A DNA stretch of 64,000 nucleotides from Catellatospora citrea (GTDB lineage Bacteria; Actinomycetota; Actinomycetes; Mycobacteriales; Micromonosporaceae). The notes under the pieces are model-generated. The model was not told where the DNA came from and made no database searches. It saw nothing but the letters and a program-made list of their open reading frames with translations. Positions 9,212 through 17,195 of the stretch are shown in pieces. The DNA is taken from positions 7,812,001-7,876,000 of the forward strand of contig NZ_RAPR01000001.1 in assembly GCF_003610235.1 (NCBI RefSeq). The letters run 5' to 3'. Positions within the stretch are counted from its first letter, which is position 1. Each line of letters opens with the position of its first letter. The translations under genes and the position numbers were made by a program.

Positions 9212-11137
9212 ATGGCCGCGTTCGAGTTCCTTCACACGCCGGGCGAGCTGGTGGAGCGATACGGTGCGATGCTGCTCGGCTTCGAGGTCGAGTGGCCCAT
9301 CATCGAGGACTACCTCGAAGTCACCGGCGGCGCGCTGGAGTTCCATCCGAAGCGCGGCTATCGCAGCGACTGGTCCGACGAGCTGAGCCGGCGGAGCTAC
9401 ATCGAGATCCTGGTCGAATGGCTCGGCATCAGCGAGAGCCGGTTGCGGGCCGACGCCAGGGTCAAGGGGAGGCTGCGCTGGCCCGACATCCTGACCTTCA
9501 AGGGTGCGCGGGTGCCGCCCGCGGTCGTCAACGGGGTGGACCAGCGCGACAGGTTCGAGTTCTACGACATCAAGCCCTGCAGTGACACCGGCCGCATCGC
9601 CGGCGACGAGAAGATAGCCGACTGCGGCAAGACCTACGCCACCTACAAGATGCCGTTCCAGCCGGGGACCGTGTACCCGGACCGGAATCCCAAGATTCTC
9701 AAGCTGCGCTGGAGCCGGGCCTTCGAGGCGGTGCTGCGCATCGGCATGGCCCGCAACGGCCTCAAGACCGCCAAGGTCGAGCTGGAGGTGTCGCGGGAGA
9801 AGCCCGGCATCCTGCTGTACCGGTTCAAGTTCACGTTCGAGTCGTACTCCGCGCAGAAGCTCACCCGGCAGATGGCGGAGAAGCTGGCCGAGGGCCTGAT
9901 GATGGCGCTCATGGGCTGCGCCGCCGAGGAGGCGCTCGAACTGGGGCTCGGCGTGGCCGTGGCGGCCGTCGGCACCGCGGCGGCGGCCGGCAGCGCGGCT
10001 CTCGGCACCGCCATGACCGTGGCGGAGGCCGCGTCGGAGGCGGCCGCGGCGGCGAGAGCGGCGGGGGAGGCCGCGGCGGAGGCGGCCAGGGCCGCGAAGG
10101 CGGCGGCCGAGTACGCGGCGGAGACCGCGCGGGCGGCGCGGGCGGCCGCGGAGGCGTTCCTGGAACGTCTGCCGGAGTCGTCGATCCCGCACGTGCGGGT
10201 GGATGTCCCGGACGGCTTGCCGGAACTGCTGGAGCTGTCCGGCTCCTTCGAGGACGCGATGATCAGCCGCGGCCAGGGCGTACCCGGCGAGGAGTACCTG
10301 GTCTGCTGCGACGAGGCGTACTTCCAGAACGTGGTGCTCGACCGGCGTTTCGCCGCGCAGTCCGCGGACCTGCTGAAGGTGCAGGGCTACCAGCAGTGGA
10401 AGACGTACTCCGCGTACGCGGCAGGCCGGGCGGCGTGGAAGGCGCTGCCGGACCGCATCGAGCAGGTCGGTTGGCTGTTCGACCAGCACCGGGACCTGTT
10501 CCCGGCGCATGCGGCCATCGTCGACGTGCTGCGCAGGCTCGTCCGCGCCGACCCGTCGCAGAAGGTCTCCGTCACCAACGTCGTGCTCGTCGCGAACGCC
10601 GCGCTCGTCGGCTACGCCGCGCCCGAACTCATCCGGAACACGTTCGTCCGCCAGCCGCGCGGGGGCCGGCACCCTGAGGAGCAGAACGGGATGTTCGCGA
10701 TGCCCGAACGCCTGCTTTCGAAGAAGACCGGCAGGGCGAACGCGGCCGGCGCGGGCGCGCGCAGCGGGCAGCCGACCCGGGCCGACATCCTCAAACGGCT
10801 GCTCACCGTGCCGGTCGAGCCGTCGCGGGTCCGGCAGCTCAACGACGCGCTGGGCGACGTCGCGCAGCTGCGCCGGGGCCTGCTCACCGGGGCCGGCTTC
10901 ACGCTCGCGACGGCGGTGCACGGCATCTACCGCGCCGGCCTGCCGACCCGGCCCGATGACAGGGACTTCGCCAGACCGCTGGTGCTGGAGGCGTCGCGGA
11001 TGTTCGCGGTGCCGGCCGGGTCGAGGAGTTCAGGGCTGAACAAGCTCGATCGGATCGACGTGGCGACGCACCTGGCGGGCACGCCCGGGACGACGCCCGT
11101 CCCGTGCCGGTACCTGGGCCGCCTGCGGGTCAGTTGA
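9212..11137 (+). CDS. Uncharacterised protein with D-I-K-P motif and long Ala-rich helix (partner of the preceding gene)
   Basis: A 641-residue protein. The first ~230 residues include F-Y-D-I-K-P-C-S (Asp119-Pro122), then a Gly and Lys a few residues later (R-I-A-G-D-E-K-I), a layout seen in some nuclease-like or effector-associated domains; this assignment is tentative. Residues ~236-315 form an extraordinarily Ala-rich amphipathic helix (repeats such as AAAEAARAAKAAAEYAAE), compatible with a coiled coil or membrane-interacting stalk. The C-terminal ~320 residues are mixed helical and unrecognised. There is no signal peptide and no strong ribosome site before ATG 9212, so translation may depend on the upstream gene 15 bp away. 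Confidence 0.75.
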   Translation: MAAFEFLHTPGELVERYGAMLLGFEVEWPIIEDYLEVTGGALEFHPKRGYRSDWSDELSRRSYIEILVEWLGISESRLRADARVKGRLRWPDILTFKGARVPPAVVNGVDQRDRFEFYDIKPCSDTGRIAGDEKIADCGKTYATYKMPFQPGTVYPDRNPKILKLRWSRAFEAVLRIGMARNGLKTAKVELEVSREKPGILLYRFKFTFESYSAQKLTRQMAEKLAEGLMMALMGCAAEEALELGLGVAVAAVGTAAAAGSAALGTAMTVAEAASEAAAAARAAGEAAAEAARAAKAAAEYAAETARAARAAAEAFLERLPESSIPHVRVDVPDGLPELLELSGSFEDAMISRGQGVPGEEYLVCCDEAYFQNVVLDRRFAAQSADLLKVQGYQQWKTYSAYAAGRAAWKALPDRIEQVGWLFDQHRDLFPAHAAIVDVLRRLVRADPSQKVSVTNVVLVANAALVGYAAPELIRNTFVRQPRGGRHPEEQNGMFAMPERLLSKKTGRANAAGAGARSGQPTRADILKRLLTVPVEPSRVRQLNDALGDVAQLRRGLLTGAGFTLATAVHGIYRAGLPTRPDDRDFARPLVLEASRMFAVPAGSRSSGLNKLDRIDVATHLAGTPGTTPVPCRYLGRLRVS

Positions 11138-11187
11138 CCGGGGCGGATGGCCCACGCCGCGGACACCTCCTTCGGTAATCTGAGTCC

Positions 11188-11418
11188 ATGACCACGGTCA
11201 CGTCGAACGATGTGCGCGTGCTCGCCCGGTCCCGAGCCGCCGATCCCGTCCTCGCCCTGGTCGGCGGCGAGGTCGTGGTGGTCCCCAGGGCCGAGCTGGG
11301 GGAGGGCGACCGGGTGCTGTGCACCCAGGAGACGCTGGTTCGCGAGCTGGGCGGCGAGGTCGACGACATCGAGGCGCAGCTGTTCGCGGGACGTTTGACC
11401 AGCCTGATCGGCGAGTGA
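11188..11418 (+). CDS. Small acidic hypothetical protein, possibly leaderless
   Basis: A 76-residue acidic protein (A-R-S-R-A-A-D-P-V-L-A-L-V-G-G-E-V) with typical high-GC3 codon use. It has no recognised domain. No Shine-Dalgarno is present, but TAATCT at 11176-11181 is a good -10 hexamer only 6 nt before ATG 11188, which suggests a leaderless mRNA. It lies 50 bp after the two-gene cassette and could be its third member or independent. Confidence 0.6.
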   Translation: MTTVTSNDVRVLARSRAADPVLALVGGEVVVVPRAELGEGDRVLCTQETLVRELGGEVDDIEAQLFAGRLTSLIGE

Positions 11419-11442
11419 CGGCTCCTGCGGGTCCGGCCGGGG

Positions 11443-12000
11443 TCACGCCTCGAAGTCGACGTATCCGTATCCGAGGTTGCCGGCCTCGTCCGGCGCCTGC
11501 TCGGCGGCGGTGTCGGCTTCGGCGTCGGTGACCAGCGGGCCACCGAAGATCACGAGGTCGCCGGGCAGGGCGGGCTCCCCACGCAGGGCGGGCGCGTCGA
11601 TGCGGTCCCAGTCGACGGTCACCGTGGTCGCCTGTTCGAGCGCACCCATGAAGAACAGGTCGGACAGGCTGCCGTCGTCGGCGCCGCGCTCTTCGTCGGA
11701 GCTGAAGTCGTGCCCGAGGGGCCTGCCCGGTCCGGCGAACGTGATCCGGGGGTATCCCTCGACCTCGATGGCCAGGAACGGGTGCAGGTCGATCGACCGG
11801 GTGAGGCAGCCATGCTGGTAGACGTCGAGCGCCAGGTCCGCGCCGTACCAGCAGAGCAGGTAGTGGCTCATGCCCTCGGCGAGTTCGGCCGCGAGGTCTG
11901 CCTTGACCTCGTCGAGGCTGCCCCTGATGTAGTGCGTGTCCTTGTGCGCTCCGCCCGCGGCGACCCCGAAGCGGAGGTCGTAGAAGCTCTTTCGGCTCAC
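11443..12000 (-). CDS. Hypothetical protein
   Basis: About 185 residues, acidic and soluble, containing S-H-Y-L-L-C-W-Y-G-A-D-L-A-L-D-V-Y and an N-terminal S-F-Y-D-L-R-F-G-V-A-A-G-G. No domain recognised and no catalytic motif visible. The start is uncertain: GTG 12000 opens the conserved-looking part; GTG 12030 would add ten residues; neither has a clear ribosome site. It is convergent with the small gene at 11188 and on the same strand as csoR, 67 bp downstream of it. Confidence 0.65.
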   Translation of the reverse strand: MSRKSFYDLRFGVAAGGAHKDTHYIRGSLDEVKADLAAELAEGMSHYLLCWYGADLALDVYQHGCLTRSIDLHPFLAIEVEGYPRITFAGPGRPLGHDFSSDEERGADDGSLSDLFFMGALEQATTVTVDWDRIDAPALRGEPALPGDLVIFGGPLVTDAEADTAAEQAPDEAGNLGYGYVDFEA

Positions 12001-12066
12001 GGTGGGCAGTGTACGGCCGCAGGCCGACACCGCTCGGTCACGCCGGCGCGCCCGCAGCCCCGGCGG

Positions 12067-12384
12067 TCAGCCGCGCTTCATCAGCCGGCCGACCGCGGCC
12101 ATCATCTCGGTGGCCATCTCGTCGGCGCGGCCCTGCTCGGCGCCGTGCTGCATGCAGTGACGGGCGTGGCCGTCGAGCAGGCCCAGCCCCACCTTGTCCA
12201 GGGCGGCCTGGATCGCCGAGATCTGCGTGAGCACGTCGATGCAGTACCGGTCGTCCTCGACCATCCTCTCGATGCCTCGCACCTGGCCCTCGATGCGCCG
12301 AATACGCGTGAGCAGCTGATCCTTGGTCGCGGTATATCCGCGGGTCGGCGTGCCGGCGGCGGGGGCGGTGGGCTGCGTGGTCAT
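12067..12384 (-). CDS. csoR: CsoR-type copper-sensing repressor
   Basis: A 105-residue all-helical repressor of the CsoR/RcnR (DUF156) family. The Cu(I) ligand triad is visible as Cys48, His73 and Cys77, with the same 25- and 4-residue spacings as the canonical CsoR C-H-C site. The R-I-R-R-I-E-G-Q-V-R-G-I-E-R-M-V block is the family DNA-binding helix. Apo-protein should bind the palindrome at 12397-12419 and release it on copper binding, derepressing both itself and the divergent ATPase. Confidence 0.95.
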   Translation of the reverse strand: MTTQPTAPAAGTPTRGYTATKDQLLTRIRRIEGQVRGIERMVEDDRYCIDVLTQISAIQAALDKVGLGLLDGHARHCMQHGAEQGRADEMATEMMAAVGRLMKRG

Positions 12385-12396
12385 GAAACCACTATA

Positions 12397-12419
12397 ACCA
12401 AACCCCCGGGGGGTATGGT
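12397..12419. promoter_or_regulatory. CsoR operator between csoR and the P-type ATPase gene
   Basis: A 23-bp near-perfect palindrome with a CCCCCGGGGGG core flanked by ACCAAA and TATGGT (one mismatched pair), the classic G-tract architecture of CsoR sites. It lies 13 bp upstream of the csoR ATG and 34 bp before the ATPase start, so one operator can serve both divergent genes. Confidence 0.9.
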
Positions 12420-12452
12420 CGAAGTGATCTGGTGGAGACGGGACCGGAAGCC

Positions 12453-14783
12453 ATGCACGAGCACCACTCGAACCACGGCGGCCAGGGCACGCCGGGCGCG
12501 GACATCGCGCAGGTCAGCCTCGACTTCTGCTTTTGCGCCACCGAACTGGCCGCACTCGAACGCTTCCTGACCGGCCGGCCCGGGATCGTGTCCGCGCACG
12601 CCGACCGCACGAGCGCTCTCGTGCACGTCGCCTACGACCCGGCCCGCACCGATCCCGCCGCCATCGGGCAGCTGCTGACCAGCCGCGGCTACGGCTGTGA
12701 GTGCGCGGACTGCCCGGCATCGTGCTGCCGGCCCGGCCACAGCGCCGCCGGCCACGGCGACGAACAGGCAGCACACGCCCACCACGACGAGCACTCCGGC
12801 CACGGTGCCGCCATGGTCGACTCGATGCTGCGCCGGTTCGTCGTCAGCGCGGTCCTGACCGTCCCGACCGTGCTGTTCTCCCCGATCGGAGCGGCCGTCG
12901 GCCTGCCGTCGCAGCCGCCGTTCGGGCTGCCCATGGGCTGGTTCGGGCTCATCCTGGCCACGCCGGTGGTGTGGTGGGGCGGCTGGCCGTTCATCTCGTC
13001 CGCAGCGCGGTCGCTGCGCATCGGCGAAGTCACGATGATGACCCTTATCGCCGTGGGCATCCTGGTCGCCTACCTGTACTCGCTCGGCGCGACCCTGCTC
13101 GGCGGGCATGAGGTCTTCTTCGAGGCCGCCGCGATGCTGACCACCTTGAGTCTGCTCGGGCACTGGCTGGAGATGCGCTCCCGGTTCGCGACCGGCCGCG
13201 CCGTCGAAGCGCTGCTGTCGCTCGCTCCACCGACCGCGATCGTGCGTCGCGACGGCGCCGACATCGAGATCGCCCTGGACGACGTCGTCGCCGGGGACGT
13301 GATCGTGGTCAAGCCGGGCGCGAAGATCCCCGTCGACGGCACCGTCGCGGACGGGCAGTCCTACGTCGACGAATCCATGATCACCGGTGAGCCGGTGCCG
13401 GTGGCCAAGAAGCCAGGCGACCCGGTCGTCGGCGGGACCATCAACACCACCGGCGCTTTCACCTTCACCGCCACCGCCGTCGGCGCGGACACCGCGCTGG
13501 CCCGGATCGTGGCCATGGTCCGCAACGCCCAGGCGTCCAAAGCTCCCGCGCAACGGCTGGCCGACACCGCGGGCAGATACCTCGTCTACGTCGCCCTGTC
13601 CGCCGGGGCGGTCACCTTCGCGGCCTGGATGTGGTGGGGACAGGGTGCCGCGTTCGCGGTCACCGCGGCGGTGTCGGCGATCGTCATCGCCTGCCCTGAT
13701 GCCCTGGCCCTGGCGACCCCGACCGCGATCACCGTCGGCGTCGGGCAGGGTGCGCGCGGCGGGGTGCTGTTCAAGAACGCCACCGCGCTGGAGGCCACCG
13801 CCGGTGTCGACATGGTCGTGTTCGACAAGACCGGCACCCTGACCGTCGGCAGACCCGCCGTCACCGACCTCGTCGCGGCCGACGGCGCCGACCAGGCCGC
13901 ACTGCTCACCCTCGCCGCCCGCGCCGACCAGCCGTCCCAGCATCCCCTGGCGGCGGCGATCGTCGAAGCCGCACGGGCCCACGGGATCGCCGTCGCACCA
14001 CCGACCGGGTTCGACTCGATCCCGGGACACGGCGTGCAGGCCACCGTCGACGGACGTAGGGTGCTCATCGGAAACCTGCGGATCATGGATCGCGAAGGCG
14101 TCGCCGTCGACGGCCTGACCTCCTCGGCCGCGGCCCTGGCCGCCGATGGAAAGACCGCGGTGTACGTCGCGGCCGACAGTGTCGCCCTCGGGGTGCTCGC
14201 GGTCGCCGACCCGATCCGCGGCTCGGCCGCCGCCGCGATCACCGCGCTGCACCACGCCGGCGTGCGCACCGTCATGCTCACCGGCGACCAGCGCGCCACC
14301 GCCGAAGCCGTCGCCCGGCAGTTGGGCATCGACACCGTCATCGCCGAGGTCCTGCCCGCCGACAAGGCCGGTCACATCGCCGCTCTGCAGCAGGCCGGCG
14401 CGAAGGTCGCCATGGTCGGCGACGGTGTCAACGACGCACCCGCCCTGGCGCAGGCCGATATCGGCATCGCCATCGGCGCGGGCACCGACGTCGCCGTCGA
14501 GACCGCCGACGTCGTGCTCATCCGCGACAACCCCGCCGACGTCGACTACGCCCTGTCCATCGCCCGCGCGGTCCGCACCAAGGTCAAACAGAACCTCTTC
14601 TGGGCCGCGATCTACAACGTGCTGGCCATTCCGGTCGCGGCCGGGGTGCTCTACCCCAGCCTCGGGCTGCTGCTGCAGCCGCAGTGGGCCGCGCTGCTGA
14701 TGAGCGCCTCAACGATCATTGTCACGTTCAACGCCCTGCTGCTGCGCCGCCACACCCCGCCACACCCTGGCGTGCCTTCCTAG
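12453..14783 (+). CDS. Heavy-metal (probably copper) P1B-type ATPase with a CPD motif
   Basis: A 776-residue transport ATPase. N-terminus: a ferredoxin-like metal-binding-type domain in which the usual CxxC is C-F-C, then a Cys/His-rich linker (C-A-D-C-P-A-S-C-C followed by several His). Core: eight expected helices, T-G-E-P actuator loop, transmembrane motif [10 protein letters not shown] (Cys414-Asp416) in place of CPC or CPH, phosphorylation site D-K-T-G-T-L (Asp458), S-Q-H-P nucleotide motif and G-D-G-V-N-D-A-P hinge. The CsoR neighbour and operator point to copper export. Start: ATG 12453 (MHEHH) or GTG 12432; the latter has GAAG 7 nt upstream. Confidence 0.93.
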   Translation: MHEHHSNHGGQGTPGADIAQVSLDFCFCATELAALERFLTGRPGIVSAHADRTSALVHVAYDPARTDPAAIGQLLTSRGYGCECADCPASCCRPGHSAAGHGDEQAAHAHHDEHSGHGAAMVDSMLRRFVVSAVLTVPTVLFSPIGAAVGLPSQPPFGLPMGWFGLILATPVVWWGGWPFISSAARSLRIGEVTMMTLIAVGILVAYLYSLGATLLGGHEVFFEAAAMLTTLSLLGHWLEMRSRFATGRAVEALLSLAPPTAIVRRDGADIEIALDDVVAGDVIVVKPGAKIPVDGTVADGQSYVDESMITGEPVPVAKKPGDPVVGGTINTTGAFTFTATAVGADTALARIVAMVRNAQASKAPAQRLADTAGRYLVYVALSAGAVTFAAWMWWGQGAAFAVTAAVSAIVIACPDALALATPTAITVGVGQGARGGVLFKNATALEATAGVDMVVFDKTGTLTVGRPAVTDLVAADGADQAALLTLAARADQPSQHPLAAAIVEAARAHGIAVAPPTGFDSIPGHGVQATVDGRRVLIGNLRIMDREGVAVDGLTSSAAALAADGKTAVYVAADSVALGVLAVADPIRGSAAAAITALHHAGVRTVMLTGDQRATAEAVARQLGIDTVIAEVLPADKAGHIAALQQAGAKVAMVGDGVNDAPALAQADIGIAIGAGTDVAVETADVVLIRDNPADVDYALSIARAVRTKVKQNLFWAAIYNVLAIPVAAGVLYPSLGLLLQPQWAALLMSASTIIVTFNALLLRRHTPPHPGVPS

Positions 14784-14795
14784 GTATTAAGTGTT

Positions 14796-14838
14796 GCTAG
14801 GTACCGGTAGCTAGTGTTACTTTATACCGGTACCTAGC
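14796..14838. promoter_or_regulatory. 14-bp inverted repeat, probable PadR operator
   Basis: GCTAGGTACCGGTA (14796-14809) is repeated in perfect inverted orientation as TACCGGTACCTAGC (14825-14838), 15 nt apart, in the AT-rich leader 35 bp before padR. Each arm contains the small palindrome TACCGGTA. Position and symmetry suit autoregulation by the PadR protein. Confidence 0.75.
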
Positions 14839-14872
14839 GGCACCGAGTAGCGAGTGGGGAAGGAGGGTCGCT

Positions 14873-15199
14873 GTGGACAATCTGACGGAGATGCTGAAGG
14901 GCACGCTGGAGGGTTGCGTTCTCGAAATCATCGGCGGCGAGGAGACCTACGGGTACGCCATCACGCGCCGACTGAACGACCTGGGCTTCGCCGACGTCGT
15001 CGACGGGACGGTCTACACCATCCTGCTCCGACTGGAGAAGAACGGGCTCGTCCAGGTGACGAAACGGGCATCCGAGGTGGGCCCGCCTCGCAAGTTCTAC
15101 GCGCTCAACGACGCCGGACGCGAAGAACTCGCGTCGTTCTGGGCGAAGTGGAGATACGTCTCGTCACGCATCGACAGTCTTAAGGAGGGCGGCAGATGA
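14873..15199 (+). CDS. PadR-family transcriptional regulator
   Basis: A 108-residue winged-helix protein: L-K-G-T-L-E-G-C-V-L-E-I-I, Y-G-Y-A-I-T-R-R-L and D-G-T-V-Y-T-I-L-L-R-L-E-K-N-G-L-V are the hallmark PadR helices, with a G-P-P-R-K-F-Y-A-L-N wing. GTG 14873 follows an AAGGAGG by 6 nt. Its stop overlaps the ATG of a DUF1048 protein (ATGA), the standard PadR-DUF1048 pairing in actinobacteria. Confidence 0.93.
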   Translation: MDNLTEMLKGTLEGCVLEIIGGEETYGYAITRRLNDLGFADVVDGTVYTILLRLEKNGLVQVTKRASEVGPPRKFYALNDAGREELASFWAKWRYVSSRIDSLKEGGR

Positions 15200-15552
15200 G
15201 CTTCTGGGAAACCATCACCGGCAGCGATCTCACCAGAGAGTGGAAGGCGTTCGAGGTCCGGGCGCAGGCATTGCCGACCGACTACCGGGCGGCGTGGGAA
15301 CAGGTCAGGTGCCACCTCTTCCCCTACGGCGATTTCACGGGTCGCAACCTGATGCCGATCCTCGACTCCGCCCTCGGGCTGCTCGAGGAGACGTCGGCGG
15401 ACGGGCAGAGCGTCCACGAGGTGCTCGGCGACGACATCCCCGGCTTCTGCGCGGCGCTGGCCGGCGGAGAGGGCGCCCGTACCTATCGCGACCGGTGGCG
15501 CGAGCAGTTGAACAGGAACGTCGCCCGGAAATTGGGCCGGCTAGGAGGCTGA
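15196..15552 (+). CDS. DUF1048 family protein (first copy)
   Basis: A 118-residue helical protein with W-K-A-F-E-V-R-A-Q-A-L-P-T-D-Y, a central L-P-I-L-D-type acidic helix and C-terminal D-R-W-R-E-Q-L-N. It overlaps padR by 4 bp. DUF1048 proteins usually sit beside PadR regulators and ABC exporters; their role is unknown. Its sister gene begins 1 bp after its stop, and the pair look like a tandem duplication (both contain a ...L-P-x-D-Y...E-x-x-K/R...G-D/P-F/I... framework). Confidence 0.85.
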   Translation: MSFWETITGSDLTREWKAFEVRAQALPTDYRAAWEQVRCHLFPYGDFTGRNLMPILDSALGLLEETSADGQSVHEVLGDDIPGFCAALAGGEGARTYRDRWREQLNRNVARKLGRLGG

Positions 15553-15553
15553 C

Positions 15554-15880
15554 GTGGGAATCCAGGACATCATCGAGGGCAAGAAGCAGTGGCGGGCGCA
15601 CGTGGCCCGGGTCAAGGCACTCCCGCCGGACTACCAGATCGTCTACAGGGAGATGCAGAAGTACCTGTTCAAGGTCGGGCCGATCGACCTCGCCGATGGG
15701 CGTCTGCTGCCCGGAATCGTCGACTTCTTCGAAGGGGGCGCCGCGGACGGCAAGGGAGTGCTGGAGCTGATAGGCCCCGACGTCGCCGCCTTCTGCGACG
15801 ACCTGATCAAGGACTCGCGCACCTACGCGGAGGTCTACCAGGAGTCCATCGGCGTGAACCCCGGCGCGGACGGGAAGTAG
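15554..15880 (+). CDS. DUF1048 family protein (second copy)
   Basis: A 108-residue paralogue of the preceding gene (V-K-A-L-P-P-D-Y-Q-I-V-Y-R-E-M-Q-K-Y-L-F; F-C-D-D-L-I-K-D). It starts at GTG 15554 with TAGGAGG 5 nt upstream, immediately after the first DUF1048 stop. Co-expressed with padR. In related loci this cassette precedes an ABC exporter; here a small antisense gene separates it from the exporter at 16425. Confidence 0.85.
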   Translation: MGIQDIIEGKKQWRAHVARVKALPPDYQIVYREMQKYLFKVGPIDLADGRLLPGIVDFFEGGAADGKGVLELIGPDVAAFCDDLIKDSRTYAEVYQESIGVNPGADGK

Positions 15881-15983
15881 CCTCCGCCCCGGTCCTTCGG
15901 GTGAGCAGGCGGCCCGGCCGCGGCTGTCGCGAGGGACCCACGCGCAAGTCCCGGCTGGGCTGACCCAAGCCGCCGGTCTGTTC

Positions 15984-16214
15984 CTAGGTGTCGGCGTCGA
16001 GTTCGGCCAGGATGTCCGCGGCATCCTGGTTGCCGGCCGCCGCCAAGCGCCGCAGTTCGTCGAAGTTCTCCTGTTCCGTTGCCGACTCGACCAGCTGGTC
16101 GAGTGCATCGGTGCTGCCCGCGTCGGCCAGCCGCCGCAGCAGGGCAAGGTCGCCGGTCTCCGCGGCCTGCTCGATCAACTGGGCGATGTCGTCCGGGCTG
16201 AGTGGGCTTTCCAT
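15984..16214 (-). CDS. Small acidic helical-repeat protein
   Basis: A 76-residue, very acidic protein with two similar ~30-residue units: L-L-R-R-L-A-D-A-G-S-T-D-A-L-D-Q-L-V and L-R-R-L-A-A-A-G-N-Q-D-A-A-D-I-L, like paired alpha-hairpins of HEAT or Sel1 type. Function unknown. ATG 16214 lies in a good GC3 frame. It is divergent from the ABC exporter and convergent with the PadR operon. Confidence 0.65.
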   Translation of the reverse strand: MESPLSPDDIAQLIEQAAETGDLALLRRLADAGSTDALDQLVESATEQENFDELRRLAAAGNQDAADILAELDADT

Positions 16215-16290
16215 GGCCTGGCCTCTCGCTGTCGGCGGTCAGAGACGTCCTGCGCCTCGCTTCCCTCGTACATCAATTTACCACGACTAC

Positions 16291-16328
16291 CCAACTACCT
16301 TGACAGTCACAGTAGTGGGACCTACGGT
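16291..16328 (+). promoter_or_regulatory. Promoter of the ABC exporter operon with overlapping inverted repeat
   Basis: TTGACA (16300-16305) and TACGGT (16323-16328) are separated by exactly 17 bp, a good housekeeping-type promoter. CCAACTAC (from 16291) and GTAGTGGG (from 16313) flank and overlap the -35 region as an imperfect inverted repeat, so a repressor could occlude the promoter. The repressor is not identified. Confidence 0.5.
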
Positions 16329-16424
16329 GTAACTCAGAAGGTGCGGCAATGCACCGGCAAGGTCACGCCTGACCAGCCACTACGGCACGAACTGATTGTT
16401 TGTCGAATAAGGAGAGGCCACCCC

Positions 16425-17195
16425 ATGCCAACCTCACCCCCTGCGATCCACGTCAGTGGACTGCGTAAGTCGTACGGCAAGTTGGAAGTCCTCAAAGGTG
16501 TGGATTTCAGCGTCGCGCCGGGCAGTATCTTCGCGTTGCTGGGTTCCAACGGCGCGGGTAAGACGACGGTCGTGCGGATCTTGTCGACGCTGCTCAAACC
16601 GGATGCCGGCACGGCCGGTGTCGCCGGGTTCGACGTGGTCGCCGAGCCTGGGCGGGTCCGGGAGTCGATCAGCCTGACCGGTCAGTTCGCCGCGGTCGAT
16701 GCGATTCTGACCGGTCGGGAGAACCTGGTCATGGTCGCCAGGCTGCGGCAGGTGAAGGACCCGGGCCGGGTCGCCGACGATCTGCTGCGCCGTTTCGACC
16801 TGACCGACGCCGCGGGCCGGCGGGTGGCGACGTATTCCGGTGGTATGCGCCGGCGGCTGGACATCGCGATGAGCCTGATCGGTGACCCGCCGGTGATCTT
16901 CCTCGACGAGCCGACCACCGGCCTTGACCCCGAGGCGCGGCTGGAGGTGTGGAAGGAGATCCAGGCCCTGGCCGACAGCGGTGTCACCGTGCTGCTGACC
17001 ACCCAGTACCTGGAGGAGGCGGAGAAACTCGCCGACCGGATCGCGATCCTGCACCAGGGCACGATCATCGTGTCGGGCACGTTGGCCGAGTTGCGGGCGC
17101 TGCTGCCGGCCGCCAAGGCCGAACTCGTCGAGCGTCAGCCGACTCTTGAGGAGATCTTCCTCGCCATCATCGGGAACAAGGAGGCGCGGGTATGA
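16425..17195 (+). CDS. ABC-2 type exporter ATP-binding subunit (DrrA-like)
   Basis: A 256-residue ABC ATPase: Walker A G-S-N-G-A-G-K-T-T, Q-loop L-T-G-Q-F, signature Y-S-G-G-M-R-R-R-L (typical of DrrA/daunorubicin-type exporters), Walker B V-I-F-L-D-E-P-T-T-G-L-D-P. It powers the permease that overlaps its stop by 4 bp (ATGA). Start ATG 16425 has AAGGAG 10 nt upstream. The C-terminus is shorter than many DrrA proteins. Likely exports a hydrophobic drug or lipid; substrate unknown. Confidence 0.93.
   Translation: MPTSPPAIHVSGLRKSYGKLEVLKGVDFSVAPGSIFALLGSNGAGKTTVVRILSTLLKPDAGTAGVAGFDVVAEPGRVRESISLTGQFAAVDAILTGRENLVMVARLRQVKDPGRVADDLLRRFDLTDAAGRRVATYSGGMRRRLDIAMSLIGDPPVIFLDEPTTGLDPEARLEVWKEIQALADSGVTVLLTTQYLEEAEKLADRIAILHQGTIIVSGTLAELRALLPAAKAELVERQPTLEEIFLAIIGNKEARV

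Noticed and set aside
9919..10155. Tandem DNA repeat or CRISPR-like array in the Ala-rich region
   Set aside because: The repetition is codon-level (GCG/GCC) within an open frame with no regular spacer-repeat structure.
8756..10921. A 721-codon minus frame over the two-gene cassette
   Set aside because: Its His/Arg/Leu-rich composition is that of a shadow; the plus-strand frames show structured domains.
6677..11137. Type II secretion or contractile-injection system
   Set aside because: Only a GspG-like C-terminal domain is present; no prepilin leader, ATPase, secretin, sheath, tube or baseplate genes nearby.
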